DNA of 64,000 nucleotides from Paenibacillus maysiensis. Lineage in GTDB: Bacteria; Bacillota; Bacilli; Paenibacillales; Paenibacillaceae. Below the pieces are notes generated by a model. The model saw nothing but the letters and a program-made list of their open reading frames with translations, was not told where the DNA came from and did not search any database. The position numbers were made by a program, and so were the translations under genes. This document shows, one piece after another, positions 46,394 through 55,623 of this stretch. The stretch is taken from positions 1-64,000 of the forward strand of contig NZ_ASRY01000289.1 of NCBI RefSeq assembly GCF_000520815.1, in the 5' to 3' direction. Positions within the stretch are counted from its first letter, which is position 1. Each line of letters opens with the position of its first letter.

Positions 46394-47263
46394 ATGCAGG
46401 AATGGGCCGAGGTTGCTTTACGCACGCTAATAGCTATCGCTATATTATTTTTAATTACCAAAATTCTCGGGAAACGTCAGGTATCTCAGCTTTCCTTGTT
46501 CGAATATATAACCGGAATTACGATCGGTAACCTGGCTGCTTCCATTCCTCTGGAACGAGAATCCGCTTGGTATTTGGGCTCTGTATCCATGGCAGTATGG
46601 GTCTTGACAACGTTTTTCATTGAATTGTTGCAAATTAAAAGTAAGAAGGCCAGAGATTTTATCGACGGAAAGACGACCACTTTGGTCAAAGACGGAAAAA
46701 TTTTAGAGGATAATCTGAAAAAGGAACGACTTACACTGGATGAACTCATGGAGCAGTTGCGGAGCAAAAATGTATTCAAGGTTGCTGACGTGGAATTTGC
46801 CCTTATGGAGACCAGCGGTGAGGTCAACGTGCTGCTGGCCAAAGACAAGCAGGCTGTGACGCTTAAGGATCTCAATATGCTGCAGCTACCGGAGAAGGAA
46901 CCCACAGCCATTATTATGGATGGACAACTCATGGAGCAGGAAATGGCGTACATGGGAATTACTCAACAATGGCTGGATGCAAAGCTGAAAGAAAAAAGCC
47001 TGACGGTCAAGGACGTATTTTTCGCCCAGTTGAACCCGCAAGGGGAGCTATACATTGACCAATACAGCGATAATGTGCAATTGTCCAAGGTACAGGATTC
47101 TAATCAAGCCGTGCTGACGCTGTTGGAACAATGCACGACGGAATTGCAAAAGCTGGCGGCGGGCTCCAGTGAACAGCAAAGAAAACAACTGTATGAGCAA
47201 TGCTCCCAAAGTTTGAAGGAAGCCATACAGAATATGAAGCCGATCAACTCTGCCAATTCCTGA
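46394..47263 (+). CDS. DUF421 (YetF-family) membrane protein
   Basis: This 289 aa protein has three N-terminal membrane helices (ALRTLIAIAILFLITKILG; ITGITIGNLAASIPLE; LGSVSMAVWVLTTFFIEL) and a cytosolic C-terminal half with the paired DUF421 modules (LVKDGKILEDNLKKERLTLD; FALMETSGEVNVLLAKDKQA). Family members such as YetF affect spore or cell-surface functions by unknown means. The ATG follows AATGAGGTTGAGC. It is followed by a terminator. Stands alone. Confidence 0.85.
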   Translation: MQEWAEVALRTLIAIAILFLITKILGKRQVSQLSLFEYITGITIGNLAASIPLERESAWYLGSVSMAVWVLTTFFIELLQIKSKKARDFIDGKTTTLVKDGKILEDNLKKERLTLDELMEQLRSKNVFKVADVEFALMETSGEVNVLLAKDKQAVTLKDLNMLQLPEKEPTAIIMDGQLMEQEMAYMGITQQWLDAKLKEKSLTVKDVFFAQLNPQGELYIDQYSDNVQLSKVQDSNQAVLTLLEQCTTELQKLAAGSSEQQRKQLYEQCSQSLKEAIQNMKPINSANS

Positions 47264-47293
47264 GCACCTCATATTTTAAGATCTGAAACATCC

Positions 47294-47343
47294 AAAAGGG
47301 AGCATTTTCAAAGCCAAAAATGGCTATGAAAGTGCTCTCTTAA
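47294..47343 (+). terminator. Terminator after the DUF421 gene
   Basis: GGGAGCATTTTCA pairs with TGAAAGTGCTCTC, with inner AAGCC/GGCT pairing and a T stretch after it. Confidence 0.7.
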
Positions 47344-47361
47344 ACTTATAACTACCTTACT

Positions 47362-47691
47362 TTACATTTCAAAAAAATAATCCCGTTCTACCTTACATAC
47401 TCTAAGACCGTAGCTTTTATACCATTCTGCTTTTCCTTTTTCCTGTGCGACTTGGTGCGTTTCATGATGCTTCCAACTCCTGATAGCGTCTAAGGACTCC
47501 CAATATGAGACGGTGATGCCCACTCCTTGTGAGTCACGAACACTTTCCACGCCTAAAAAACCAGGTTGTTTAGCAGCTAATTCCAACATTTTGTCACCCA
47601 TTTTTTCGTACCCACGATCTCCTTCGTTACGTTCAGAAGTAAAAATGGCCGCATAATAAGGCGGCTGTGGAGTTTTAGCAATTGAGTCCAT
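47362..47691 (-). CDS. Antibiotic-biosynthesis-monooxygenase (ABM) domain protein
   Basis: This protein of about 109 aa has the dimeric alpha/beta-barrel ABM fold: YYAAIFTSERNEGDRGYEKM, QPGFLGVESVRDSQGVGITV and SYWESLDAIRSWKHHETHQV. Such proteins oxidise quinones or polyketides, or degrade heme. The ATG at 47691 follows GGGAGGTACAC. It is divergent from the LysR gene, its likely regulator. Substrate unknown. Confidence 0.8.
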   Translation of the reverse strand: MDSIAKTPQPPYYAAIFTSERNEGDRGYEKMGDKMLELAAKQPGFLGVESVRDSQGVGITVSYWESLDAIRSWKHHETHQVAQEKGKAEWYKSYGLRVCKVERDYFFEM

Positions 47692-47822
47692 GTGTACCTC
47701 CCAAGAACAATATAAGTAATCTTTCTTTAATTTGATTATAATCATAATTATTAAATAAAAAAAATGAATTTATATGATACGATACATGAATATATTTCAT
47801 AGAAGGTAGGAGTGAGCACAAG

Positions 47823-48692
47823 TTGTTTAAATATAAGGTTTTTCTTAGCGTAGTTGAAATGGGAAGTTTCACAAAGGCAGGGGAAGTTCTAAATCTTACA
47901 CAATCAGCAATCAGCCATGCCATTTCTGCTTTAGAACATGAAATAGGGTTAACACTCCTGATCAGGGGTCGTTCAGGCATCAAATTAACCAACAACGGAG
48001 AAAGATTAATGAAGCACTTCAGAGAGATTATACAAATGGACGAAAAGCTCTATCAAGAGGTAGCTTTAATTAAAGGATTGGAAATCGGAACCGTAAAAAT
48101 AGGTACATTCTCAAGTGTATCTATTCATTGGCTGCCGCGTATTATAAAAAAATTCAACGAGCAGTTTCCTCTCATTGAGATGAAACTGCTCGATGGGAAC
48201 TACCATGAAATTGAGAGTTGGTTAGTCAGCGGCGAGGCTGATTTTGGCTTCGTAAACCTGCCCACGTTAGACACTTTAGAGGCCTTGCCACTAAAAGAAG
48301 AAAGAATGCTTTGCCTGCTTCCTTCCAATCACATTCTTGGTGAACGAGCCGCTATTCGTGTGGAACAGCTCATAGATGAGCCTTTCATTATGCCTGTTGC
48401 AGGCTGTGACACCGATGTGCGAAATATTTTTTCACAGTTTAATATTTCACCGAGAATCAAATATGAATTAGAAGATGATCATGCCATTATGGCCATGGTA
48501 CAGAACGGCTTAGGTGTGAGTATTCTTCCTGAAATGATTTTATCTCACATTCCTTATGACATCTCTATTCGACCTTTGGAAGGAAAACATTCCCGCACTA
48601 TTGGTATTGCTACCGCTTCTTTAAAGAATGTTTCTCCAGCGGCCAAAAAATGTATGGACTTCATTGCTGAATGGATCAATAGATCCATGTGA
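47823..48692 (+). CDS. LysR-family transcriptional regulator
   Basis: This 289 aa regulator starts at TTG after GGTAGGAGTG. The N-terminal winged helix is FTKAGEVLNLTQSAISHAIS; ALEHEIGLTLLIRGRSGIKL completes it. The rest is the two-lobed inducer-binding domain (EIGTVKIGTFSSVSIHWLPR). The divergent ABM gene and the AT-rich 130-bp gap between them are the probable target. Confidence 0.88.
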   Translation: MFKYKVFLSVVEMGSFTKAGEVLNLTQSAISHAISALEHEIGLTLLIRGRSGIKLTNNGERLMKHFREIIQMDEKLYQEVALIKGLEIGTVKIGTFSSVSIHWLPRIIKKFNEQFPLIEMKLLDGNYHEIESWLVSGEADFGFVNLPTLDTLEALPLKEERMLCLLPSNHILGERAAIRVEQLIDEPFIMPVAGCDTDVRNIFSQFNISPRIKYELEDDHAIMAMVQNGLGVSILPEMILSHIPYDISIRPLEGKHSRTIGIATASLKNVSPAAKKCMDFIAEWINRSM

Positions 48693-48732
48693 CAATAAAC
48701 TATATCCTCTTTCTGTAAATTAAATACACCTT

Positions 48733-49944
48733 TTAATTTGCAAACGAGGATTCATCCGTTGCCGGCCATGGTAACGGATTTTCAAAGCCGGACCAGTCCA
48801 TGTCCATTTCGCCATCGTTCAGCAGACATTCATCCAGCTCTTCTTCCAGCTCCGGTCGATTCATTCCGATACCGATCATGACGATTTCGCTCATGCGGTC
48901 GCCCCACTGCTCATCCCAGTTATCTAATGCCTCAGGATCAGCCGCGACGATCTCCTGACGTTCTTCCTCGGACAACGCCGCCAGCCAGCTTCCAGCAGGG
49001 CCAAATTGAATGGAGGGGCCTGCCTGGCTGATACTGGCCGCCCAATCCTGAGGGGTCGCAATCCAGGCCAAGCCTTTGGCACGAACGACTTCCTCCGGCC
49101 AGTAGCTCATAAATTCAGCCAATCTCGCAGGATGGAACGGTCTTCTGCGGCGATATACAAAGGAATTGATGCCATATTCGTCCGTTTCCGGTGTATGGTT
49201 CTCCAGCTCCAGCTCACGAATCCATCCGGCGGATTGGCTGGCCTTGTCAAAGTTAAACAATCCCGTGTTTAAAATGTCTGAAGGAGCGACCTGTCCCTTG
49301 GAGGTACGAATGATTCTGGCCTCAGGCTGAAATCTGCGCAAAACGCCCTCAAGTTTGTCCAGCTCCGCAGGCTGAACCAAATCGCATTTATTCAGAATCA
49401 GTACATCACAGGCTTCAATCTGGTCAATCAGCAAGTCCGAAATATCACGCGTGTCGTCTTCTCCCGTAGCCTGCCTGCGATCCAGCAGCGTTTCTCCCGA
49501 TTCAAAATCATGCCAGAAACGGTTCGCATCGACCACGGTCACCATACAATCGAGCTTTGCCAGGGAAGCCAAATCAATGCCTGTCCCTTCGTCGGCGTAC
49601 GTAAAGGTTTGAGCGATAGGCACAGGTTCACTGATCCCTGTGGATTCGATTAAAATATAATCAAACTCACCTTGTTCAGCCAGCTTCTTGACTTCCAGCA
49701 GCAGGTCTTCACGCAATGTGCAGCAAATACAGCCGTTGGACAGCTCAACCAGCTTCTCTTCTGTTCTGGACAAGCCACCCTCTTTTTTGACCAGCTCGGC
49801 ATCAATGTTCACTTCGCTCATGTCATTGACGATCACGGCCACTTTCATTCCGTCCCGATTGTTTAACACATGATTCAAAATCGTTGTTTTCCCTGCTCCC
49901 AAATATCCGCTCAGCACCGTTACTGGTATTACTTTCTTATTCAT
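48733..49944 (-). CDS. YciC/ZagA-like G3E GTPase, zinc chaperone
   Basis: This 403 aa COG0523 GTPase has Walker A GYLGAGKT (13-20), the metal motif CICCTLRED (near residue 73), ESTG, and NKCD for guanine recognition. It lacks the His-rich insert of the first copy; its C-terminal part ends in an acidic segment (LLNDGEMDMDWSGFENPLPW). The length and form are those of YciC/ZagA in Bacillus, which is highly induced by zinc starvation and supplies zinc to a folate enzyme. A near-perfect Zur box lies 47 nt upstream. ATG follows GGGAGC. Confidence 0.92.
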   Translation of the reverse strand: MNKKVIPVTVLSGYLGAGKTTILNHVLNNRDGMKVAVIVNDMSEVNIDAELVKKEGGLSRTEEKLVELSNGCICCTLREDLLLEVKKLAEQGEFDYILIESTGISEPVPIAQTFTYADEGTGIDLASLAKLDCMVTVVDANRFWHDFESGETLLDRRQATGEDDTRDISDLLIDQIEACDVLILNKCDLVQPAELDKLEGVLRRFQPEARIIRTSKGQVAPSDILNTGLFNFDKASQSAGWIRELELENHTPETDEYGINSFVYRRRRPFHPARLAEFMSYWPEEVVRAKGLAWIATPQDWAASISQAGPSIQFGPAGSWLAALSEEERQEIVAADPEALDNWDEQWGDRMSEIVMIGIGMNRPELEEELDECLLNDGEMDMDWSGFENPLPWPATDESSFAN

Positions 49945-49990
49945 TGGTGGTACGCTCCCTTTAATATAAGCTCATTATCTTCACGTCATT

Positions 49991-50012
49991 TAAATAGTAA
50001 TCATTACTATTA
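49991..50012 (-). promoter_or_regulatory. Zur box upstream of YciC/ZagA-like GTPase
   Basis: AAATAGTAATCATTACTATTA is a perfect ATAGTAAT-C-ATTACTAT palindrome and matches the Zur consensus in almost all positions. It lies 47 nt upstream of the GTPase start, and could also affect the divergent DMT exporter. Confidence 0.85.
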
Positions 50013-50128
50013 TCATTAGCATTCAGTAATATACAGTATCTCTTTCGCCTTGTCAATTACGAAGAAACCCTTGTAATGAATCATAAAAAGTTATTAATAT
50101 ATGGTAATAACGATACTTAAAGAATAAG

Positions 50129-51118
50129 GTGAATGTTTTGCGATCAATCTGGCTCGGAATATTAGCGGCTTTCTTTTTTGCTTTTACATTTGTTCTCAAT
50201 CGGTCAATGGAGTTATCAGGCGGAAGCTGGATATGGAGTGCTTCTTTGCGCTATCTGTTTATGCTCCCCGTTTTATTCGTCATCGTTTTGACCCAGCGCA
50301 AGCTTAAACCTCTTTGGAACGTCATGAGAGAACGACCGGGGATCTGGGTTTTATGGAGCTTCGTCGGATTTGGACTGTTTTATGCTCCATTGTGTTTCGC
50401 ATCGGCTTATTCACCAGGCTGGCTGATCGCGGGAACATGGCAAGTTACCATTATTTCCGGTTCATTGCTTGTTCCGTTATTTTCTGAAATTGTGCAAACG
50501 GAAAATGGCCCTTTAAAAGTACGAGGAAAAATCCCCATTCAGGGACTTATGATGTCTTTGATTATTTTACTTGGGATTATTCTCATGCAATTCGAACAGT
50601 CGCAATCCATTTCTACCCAGAATTTTGTATTCGGCATTCTGCCTGTCGTACTCGCTTCATTTGCCTATCCACTAGGTAATCGTAAAATGATGGAAGTTTG
50701 TGCAGGGCGGTTGGATGCCTATCAACGTGTTCTCGGGATGACATTAGCCAGTTTGCCGTTCTGGTTATTCCTTTCGTTATACGGGGTTTTTAGCGTGGGA
50801 ATGCCGAGTCAGGAGCAGACGCTGCAATCCGCTTTGGTAGCCGTGTTTTCAGGAGTGATTGCTACAGTCCTGTTTTTTAAAGCAACAGATCAAGTTCGGG
50901 GAAATATGCAAAAGTTAGCAACGGTGGAAGCAACACAATCTCTGGAAGTGCTTTTCGCATTAATGGGAGAACTGATCTTTTTATCCATACAGATTCCCTC
51001 TCTTTTATCATGGATCGGTATGTTCATCGTCATTCTCGGCATGGTTCTGCACAGTTATGTTACACATGATAAGAAAATCATCCCTCGGATAATGCCCAAA
51101 AAGACAGATCGCGTTTAG
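50129..51118 (+). CDS. DMT-superfamily multidrug/metabolite exporter
   Basis: This 329 aa protein has ten hydrophobic helices and belongs to the EamA-like multidrug resistance efflux family (MNVLRSIWLGILAAFFFAFT; VLNRSMELSGGSWIWSASLR near the N-terminus). The start may instead be the TTG at 50138, which has AAGG eight nt upstream, or the GTG at 50129. It is divergent from the third GTPase. Substrate not known. Confidence 0.8.
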   Translation: MNVLRSIWLGILAAFFFAFTFVLNRSMELSGGSWIWSASLRYLFMLPVLFVIVLTQRKLKPLWNVMRERPGIWVLWSFVGFGLFYAPLCFASAYSPGWLIAGTWQVTIISGSLLVPLFSEIVQTENGPLKVRGKIPIQGLMMSLIILLGIILMQFEQSQSISTQNFVFGILPVVLASFAYPLGNRKMMEVCAGRLDAYQRVLGMTLASLPFWLFLSLYGVFSVGMPSQEQTLQSALVAVFSGVIATVLFFKATDQVRGNMQKLATVEATQSLEVLFALMGELIFLSIQIPSLLSWIGMFIVILGMVLHSYVTHDKKIIPRIMPKKTDRV

Positions 51119-51176
51119 CGCAGGATTATTCTAGTCATGATCGCTTATTGTTCAGGTTCTGACAGGGCAATCTAAT

Positions 51177-51225
51177 AAAAAAGCAGCAGACTCAGGAGGC
51201 TACTCCTGCTCTGCTGCTTTTTTGC
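51177..51225. terminator. Bidirectional terminator
   Basis: AAGCAGCAGA pairs with TCTGCTGCTT, with AGGAG/CTCCT inside and A and T runs on the two sides, between the convergent exporter and reductase genes. Confidence 0.85.
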
Positions 51226-51324
51226 GATTCGCTTCTTGTCACCTTGGCACTCACCGTCAATGCTCACTTCGCTTCCACGAATGATGCCTAAATAGGAATG
51301 ATGCTTGAATAGAAAGGGTTCAAC

Positions 51325-52299
51325 TTACCAAGCGTAGGCTTCCGGCGCAGGTTTGCCGGGACCAGGGAAAATTTCGTTCAGCTTGGCAAGTACATCCTCG
51401 CTCAATTTGACCTCAGGCACCCGGAGAGCATCCTCCAGTTGTTCCAATGTCCGTGGACCGATAATCGGAGCCGTTACGGCCGGATGAGACAACACCCATG
51501 CCAGCGCAATCACGTCTTCCTTTTCGCCCAGCTCGCGGCACAACGCTGCAAATTGCTCCAGCTTCGCACGATTCTGTTCAATCTTTTCCTTGGAACGTGC
51601 GCTACGTGAGCCTGTACCCGCCAATGCATTACGCCCTAGCAGTCCGCCAGCCAGCGGGCTCCATGGAATAACGCCGAGTCCCAGCTCCTGAGCCGCCGGT
51701 AATACCTCCAGCTCGGCGGAACGTTCGTTCAGATTATACAAATGCTGCTCGGATACAAGCCCCAAAAAACGGCGTGCCTTCGCTTCGGCCTGCGCCACAG
51801 CAATATGCCAGCCCGCAAAGTTACTGGAACCGATATAATCGACTTGTCCCCGATCCACAACTGACTCGAATACGCCCCACAGCTCATCCCATGACACGTT
51901 TCGATCAACATGATGCATCTGATACAGCTCGATATGATCGGTCTGCAAGCGTTTCAGAGAAGCATCCAAATGACGGCGAATTTTGTAAGCTGACAAGCCT
52001 GATCCTGCGTTCGGACCGTCGTTCTCATTTTTCATATCCCCGTATACCTTCGTCGCAAGCACGACCTTCTCTCGTCTTCCGCCGCCCTGTTGGAACCAGC
52101 GTCCAATAATTTCCTCTGTCCAGCCTTTACGGTCATGGCCATATACATTAGCCGTATCAAAAAAGTTAATGCCCGCATCCAGCGCGGCATCCATAATTTT
52201 AAACGCATCCTTTTCTTCGGTTTCCGGTCCAAAATTCATCGTCCCCAAACACAACCGACTAACCTGCAAGCCTGACTTCCCCAAGTATGAATATTCCAT
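51325..52299 (-). CDS. Aldo/keto reductase
   Basis: This 324 aa NADPH-dependent oxidoreductase reduces aldehydes or ketones. The catalytic residues are visible as DTANVYG (Asp, Tyr), LATKVYGD (Lys) and YQMHHVDR (His); GVIPWSPLAGGLLG and IIGPRTLEQLEDAL are the NADP-binding and C-terminal motifs. Resembles YhdN/IolS-type AKRs. No operon partner, and substrate unknown. Confidence 0.9.
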   Translation of the reverse strand: MEYSYLGKSGLQVSRLCLGTMNFGPETEEKDAFKIMDAALDAGINFFDTANVYGHDRKGWTEEIIGRWFQQGGGRREKVVLATKVYGDMKNENDGPNAGSGLSAYKIRRHLDASLKRLQTDHIELYQMHHVDRNVSWDELWGVFESVVDRGQVDYIGSSNFAGWHIAVAQAEAKARRFLGLVSEQHLYNLNERSAELEVLPAAQELGLGVIPWSPLAGGLLGRNALAGTGSRSARSKEKIEQNRAKLEQFAALCRELGEKEDVIALAWVLSHPAVTAPIIGPRTLEQLEDALRVPEVKLSEDVLAKLNEIFPGPGKPAPEAYAW

Positions 52300-52434
52300 A
52301 CTGCCTCCCGCCTTTGCCTAAGAATTTTAAAATTTCATAAAAATCCCCTGCCAAAAAAGACCATACCCACTTTATTCACCAGAAAACACTACCTTGAAAC
52401 ACCCTGAAATAGAAATGTATTATTTAGCGCAAAC

Positions 52435-52478
52435 AAAAAAGCCCCACACCCTGCCGAAGCAGTCAGCGCGAGGCCATT
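52435..52478 (-). terminator. Terminator downstream of YhgE and repeat copy B
   Basis: On the minus strand GACTGC-TTCG-GCAGGG caps a longer GC-rich stem ending GTGGGGC, followed by TTTTTT. Confidence 0.6.
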
Positions 52479-52497
52479 CCCCCCTCATACTATCACC

Positions 52498-52528
52498 CAC
52501 CGTTAAAAGGAAAGTGACTTTACGGTGG
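52498..52528. repeat. Hairpin adjoining repeat copy B
   Basis: CCACCGT pairs with ACGGTGG around a 16-nt loop. It directly adjoins the dispersed repeat copy B and could be part of a longer version of that element. Confidence 0.5.
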
Positions 52529-52530
52529 TA

Positions 52531-52672
52531 GCCCCAGCGGAGCGGAGGATTTGAATCTGTAGAAGCGGAGCGTTCGCCTTTGCCCCTGAATTTTAACCTT
52601 ATCATGTCTTATACAATCCAAAAAATTCAGGGGCAACAGCGATCGTAAGATCAAATCCTTCGCGGAGCCGCC
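52531..52672 (-). repeat. Structured dispersed repeat, copy B
   Basis: On the minus strand this has the same arms as copy A: a GATCGCTGTTGCC arm on the left and GGCAAAGGCGA followed by CGCTTCT and CAGATTCAAATCC on the right, with GGATTTGA at 52547-52554 and TCAAATCC at 52651-52658. The centre is a different perfect stem CCCCTGAATTTT/AAAATTCAGGGG. It lies 3' of YhgE and upstream of the reductase. Confidence 0.75.
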
Positions 52673-52709
52673 CGCCCCCACACCGTAACTCTCTCTCTCT
52701 TTTTAACAA

Positions 52710-55385
52710 TCAAGGAATCAATTTCGTCTCTTTCGCACGCTCAGCCATCTTCTTCGTATGCTTGCTGAGAGGCTTCTTAAGCACTAATCCAAACAGGAAG
52801 CAAACCCCGATGAATATAAACAGCATTACCACATCCCGCGTCACCGTCGAAGGAAGCATTCCTCCTACCGTTTCCCGTAGCAGACTAACCGCATAGGTGA
52901 ACGGTACAAACGGATTCAGCGCTTGAAAAAACGGCGTGCTTGTCGCAATCGGGAATGTGCCACCTGAGCTGGAGAACTGAAGCACCAGCAAAATAACCGC
53001 CAGCCCCTTACCAATATTGCCAAACACCGAAACCAGTGTATAGGTCATGGCTGTGAACACGAGACTGATCAGGATGGAGGACAGTACAGATGCCACCTTG
53101 GCATCCACATACGCACCGAGCAGGAACAAGTCACCCAGCGACACACTAAGCGCCTGAAATATACCAATGGTGGAGAAGGTCATAAGTCGCCCGAAGTACA
53201 CCTGGTAGCTTTTATATTTACCTTCCGGGTCCTCCACATCTACCCTGAACATCGACACCAGCAGCATCGCACCTACCCAAATCGACAATGTGGTATAAAA
53301 AGGCGACATCGCAGAACCGTAGTTCGGAATCGGATAAATCCGCTCCTGTTTCAACGACACCGGACTGCCGAGAAAATCGCTCTCCTTTTTCACGTCGCCC
53401 TTGAGCAGCGTAATGGCCCGTCCGAGGGCATTTTCACCTTTTAGCTTGCGAATCGTGTCCGCAGCCTGGCGTATGGAATCCTCAGCCGCAGGAAGATCCG
53501 TCCTCACAAAGTTGGCTACCTGGTGCACCGCGTGTTCTGCCTCAGGAAACTTGTTCTCAATCAGGTCAGCCATTTTGACAAACTGCTGCTCCGCCTTCGG
53601 CAAATCGTTACGCACAAAGTCCGCCGCCTGATGAATTTTACTTTTAACCCCAGGCAAATCGTTATTCACGAAGTCCGCTGCCTTGTTTACAGCATTCGTA
53701 AATTCACCCATGCGTCCCTGAATCGTTGTAGCTGCTTCATGCAGCTTTTGCCGATATTGTGGCAGGTCCTGCTGAAGTCGAGTCAGTTCTTCCTGACCGA
53801 ATTGTGCGGCAGCCTGAGCATCGTTTAATATTTTTTCAATATTCGGTAGCTGCTCTTGGGCCGTATTCAGCACATTCGCAGAATTGCGGGCAACGGTCTT
53901 GATTTGATCCAGCGCCTTTTGAATGGCTGGTGCATATTCCGTATCATAGTTGCCCAAAATGCTGTCGATCCCGCTGCTGATTTCTCCAGCAAGGCGGTCA
54001 GCGTCATCCAGCAGATTTTGTGCAGGCTTCTCACCGCGCTGAATGGCATCTCCGATGCTGGTAACCGTGCTATTCAAGCGACGGAATCGATCCTCTACCC
54101 CACTCACACGGGAAATAAGCGAATCCAGCGGCTGACTCGGCAAATATCCGTTAACACGGGTCAACAACTGAGAAATACGATCCAGCACTTCCACGGCAGT
54201 GGTCAGTCTTCCGCTAACCCGATTCACCGCAGCCTGTGCCGCTCTAGGATCAAAGTCAACACCGCGGATGATTCCTGTGATCTCCGAAACTCCATTCGCC
54301 ATTTGCTGTACCAACTGTAAATCCTCTTTGACCACCGTGCCGATTGAATCCAGCGCACCATCATTTTTATCCAGAAAATCAAGCAATCCGGTTGTAAAAT
54401 CCTTGCCAGTATCCGCAATTTTTTGTACTTCAGGCAACGCTTTTTGTGCGGCATTAATGACCTTGAGCGCCGTTTGTGTATCCTCCAAAGCCGTAGTCAA
54501 TGCGCTTGCTACCTTACCGAAATTTTGATCCAGCTCCACGATCCGATCCCCGGCCTTTTGAATGTCTGGCAGCCTTTTTTGAATATCTAAAATAACCGCC
54601 GCCACCTTGTCCAGCTCGGGCAAGTTTTTTTCAATTTTCAGCACCAGATCGCCAGCGCGGTTAATTTCAGGAATTTTCTCCTTTAATGCAATGATCTTTT
54701 GTCCCTGTGCCTTAATTTTCGGCAAATTCTGCTCCAGTTCGATAGCCTGCTTTCCTAATCTGTCGATATCCGGCAATCGGTTGTTCAACTCCAGCACTCG
54801 GTTCTCAATATTGCGAATGGTCGGCAATTCCTCCTCCAGCTTCACCCCGGCTTCCTTCAATTTGGTCAGCACAGCCTGACTGGCGGTTTCAATAAAGTTT
54901 TGACTAATCTGATTCGTCAGAGCGGTTGCTCCAGAAGAAGTAATTTTGGGAGCAACCGCATTGATTTTTTCATTGACGACGTAATCAATCTCCGGCTTTT
55001 GCGGATTTTCCGTGAGCACGCTCGTAATTTTTTTGGAGAAATCCTTTGGAATGAGCAGGCTTGCGTAATAATCTCCGTTCAGCACACCTTTTCGCGCTTC
55101 CGCTTCATTGACGAAGGTCCAGCCCAGTTTCTTGTTATTTTGAAGATTATGCAAAACCTCGTCACCGATATTAATCTTCTTCCCGTTCACCTCAGTGCCC
55201 TGATCCTGACTCGTTACTGCAATTTTAATACCAGATGTATTCGCATAAGGGTCCCACATTGCTTTCAAATTTACCCATGCATAGACGGAAGGCAAAAGAA
55301 TAATACCAATGACCAATAAAGTCCCGGTTGATACTTTGAATACATTTTTCCAGTCTGTTAAGTAGATTTGCCATATCTTCCGCAA
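52710..55385 (-). CDS. YhgE/Pip-family membrane protein
   Basis: This protein of about 891 aa starts with one membrane helix (LLVIGIILLPSVYAWVNLKA), followed by a very long extracellular region rich in heptad-like helices (many repeats of DLPxxExxxxxAADFVRxD type), then five or six C-terminal helices of the ABC-2 permease type (LSIWVGAMLLVSMF; VFTAMTYTLVSVFGNIGKGL; GTFPIATSTPFFQALNPFVP). The TTG start at 55385 has GGAG eight nt upstream. The frame runs 82 codons further, but that extension contains the terminator of the upstream gene and is not coding. Relatives serve as phage receptors or in ESX-type secretion; exact role unknown. Confidence 0.85.
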   Translation of the reverse strand: MRKIWQIYLTDWKNVFKVSTGTLLVIGIILLPSVYAWVNLKAMWDPYANTSGIKIAVTSQDQGTEVNGKKINIGDEVLHNLQNNKKLGWTFVNEAEARKGVLNGDYYASLLIPKDFSKKITSVLTENPQKPEIDYVVNEKINAVAPKITSSGATALTNQISQNFIETASQAVLTKLKEAGVKLEEELPTIRNIENRVLELNNRLPDIDRLGKQAIELEQNLPKIKAQGQKIIALKEKIPEINRAGDLVLKIEKNLPELDKVAAVILDIQKRLPDIQKAGDRIVELDQNFGKVASALTTALEDTQTALKVINAAQKALPEVQKIADTGKDFTTGLLDFLDKNDGALDSIGTVVKEDLQLVQQMANGVSEITGIIRGVDFDPRAAQAAVNRVSGRLTTAVEVLDRISQLLTRVNGYLPSQPLDSLISRVSGVEDRFRRLNSTVTSIGDAIQRGEKPAQNLLDDADRLAGEISSGIDSILGNYDTEYAPAIQKALDQIKTVARNSANVLNTAQEQLPNIEKILNDAQAAAQFGQEELTRLQQDLPQYRQKLHEAATTIQGRMGEFTNAVNKAADFVNNDLPGVKSKIHQAADFVRNDLPKAEQQFVKMADLIENKFPEAEHAVHQVANFVRTDLPAAEDSIRQAADTIRKLKGENALGRAITLLKGDVKKESDFLGSPVSLKQERIYPIPNYGSAMSPFYTTLSIWVGAMLLVSMFRVDVEDPEGKYKSYQVYFGRLMTFSTIGIFQALSVSLGDLFLLGAYVDAKVASVLSSILISLVFTAMTYTLVSVFGNIGKGLAVILLVLQFSSSGGTFPIATSTPFFQALNPFVPFTYAVSLLRETVGGMLPSTVTRDVVMLFIFIGVCFLFGLVLKKPLSKHTKKMAERAKETKLIP

Positions 55386-55573
55386 CTTCACCACTCCTTG
55401 TATGTACATTAACCTGTCGTCCAGTGTTGTATGCACACGTATTGTAAACGATTCGAGCGAATGAAGCCAAATTAACCCTTTACTATCGTAAAAATAACGA
55501 ATAAGTTCCTCAGCGCTTTCGAATTCCGAAGATAATTCCAAAATTTCCTCAACGACTTTAGGCAAACCAAAAA

Positions 55574-55620
55574 GAAGCCCCTCAGGCCTAATACATAGGC
55601 TAAGGAGCTTCTTATTCACT
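55574..55620 (-). terminator. Terminator after the DUF2062 gene
   Basis: AAGAAGC pairs with GCTTCTT with internal AGGCCTA/TAGGCT pairing, followed on the minus strand by TTTTT. Confidence 0.7.
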
Positions 55621-55623
55621 TCG

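Noticed and set aside
47731-47756. AT-rich palindrome-like sequence resembling a Fur or Zur box between the ABM and LysR genes
   Set aside because: The match is driven by A/T content; the conserved GTAAT/ATTAC core is not present, and a LysR site is more likely there.
52420-52605. 61-codon minus-strand frame across repeat copy B
   Set aside because: The same reasons apply: it lies in the repeat and its neighbouring hairpin.
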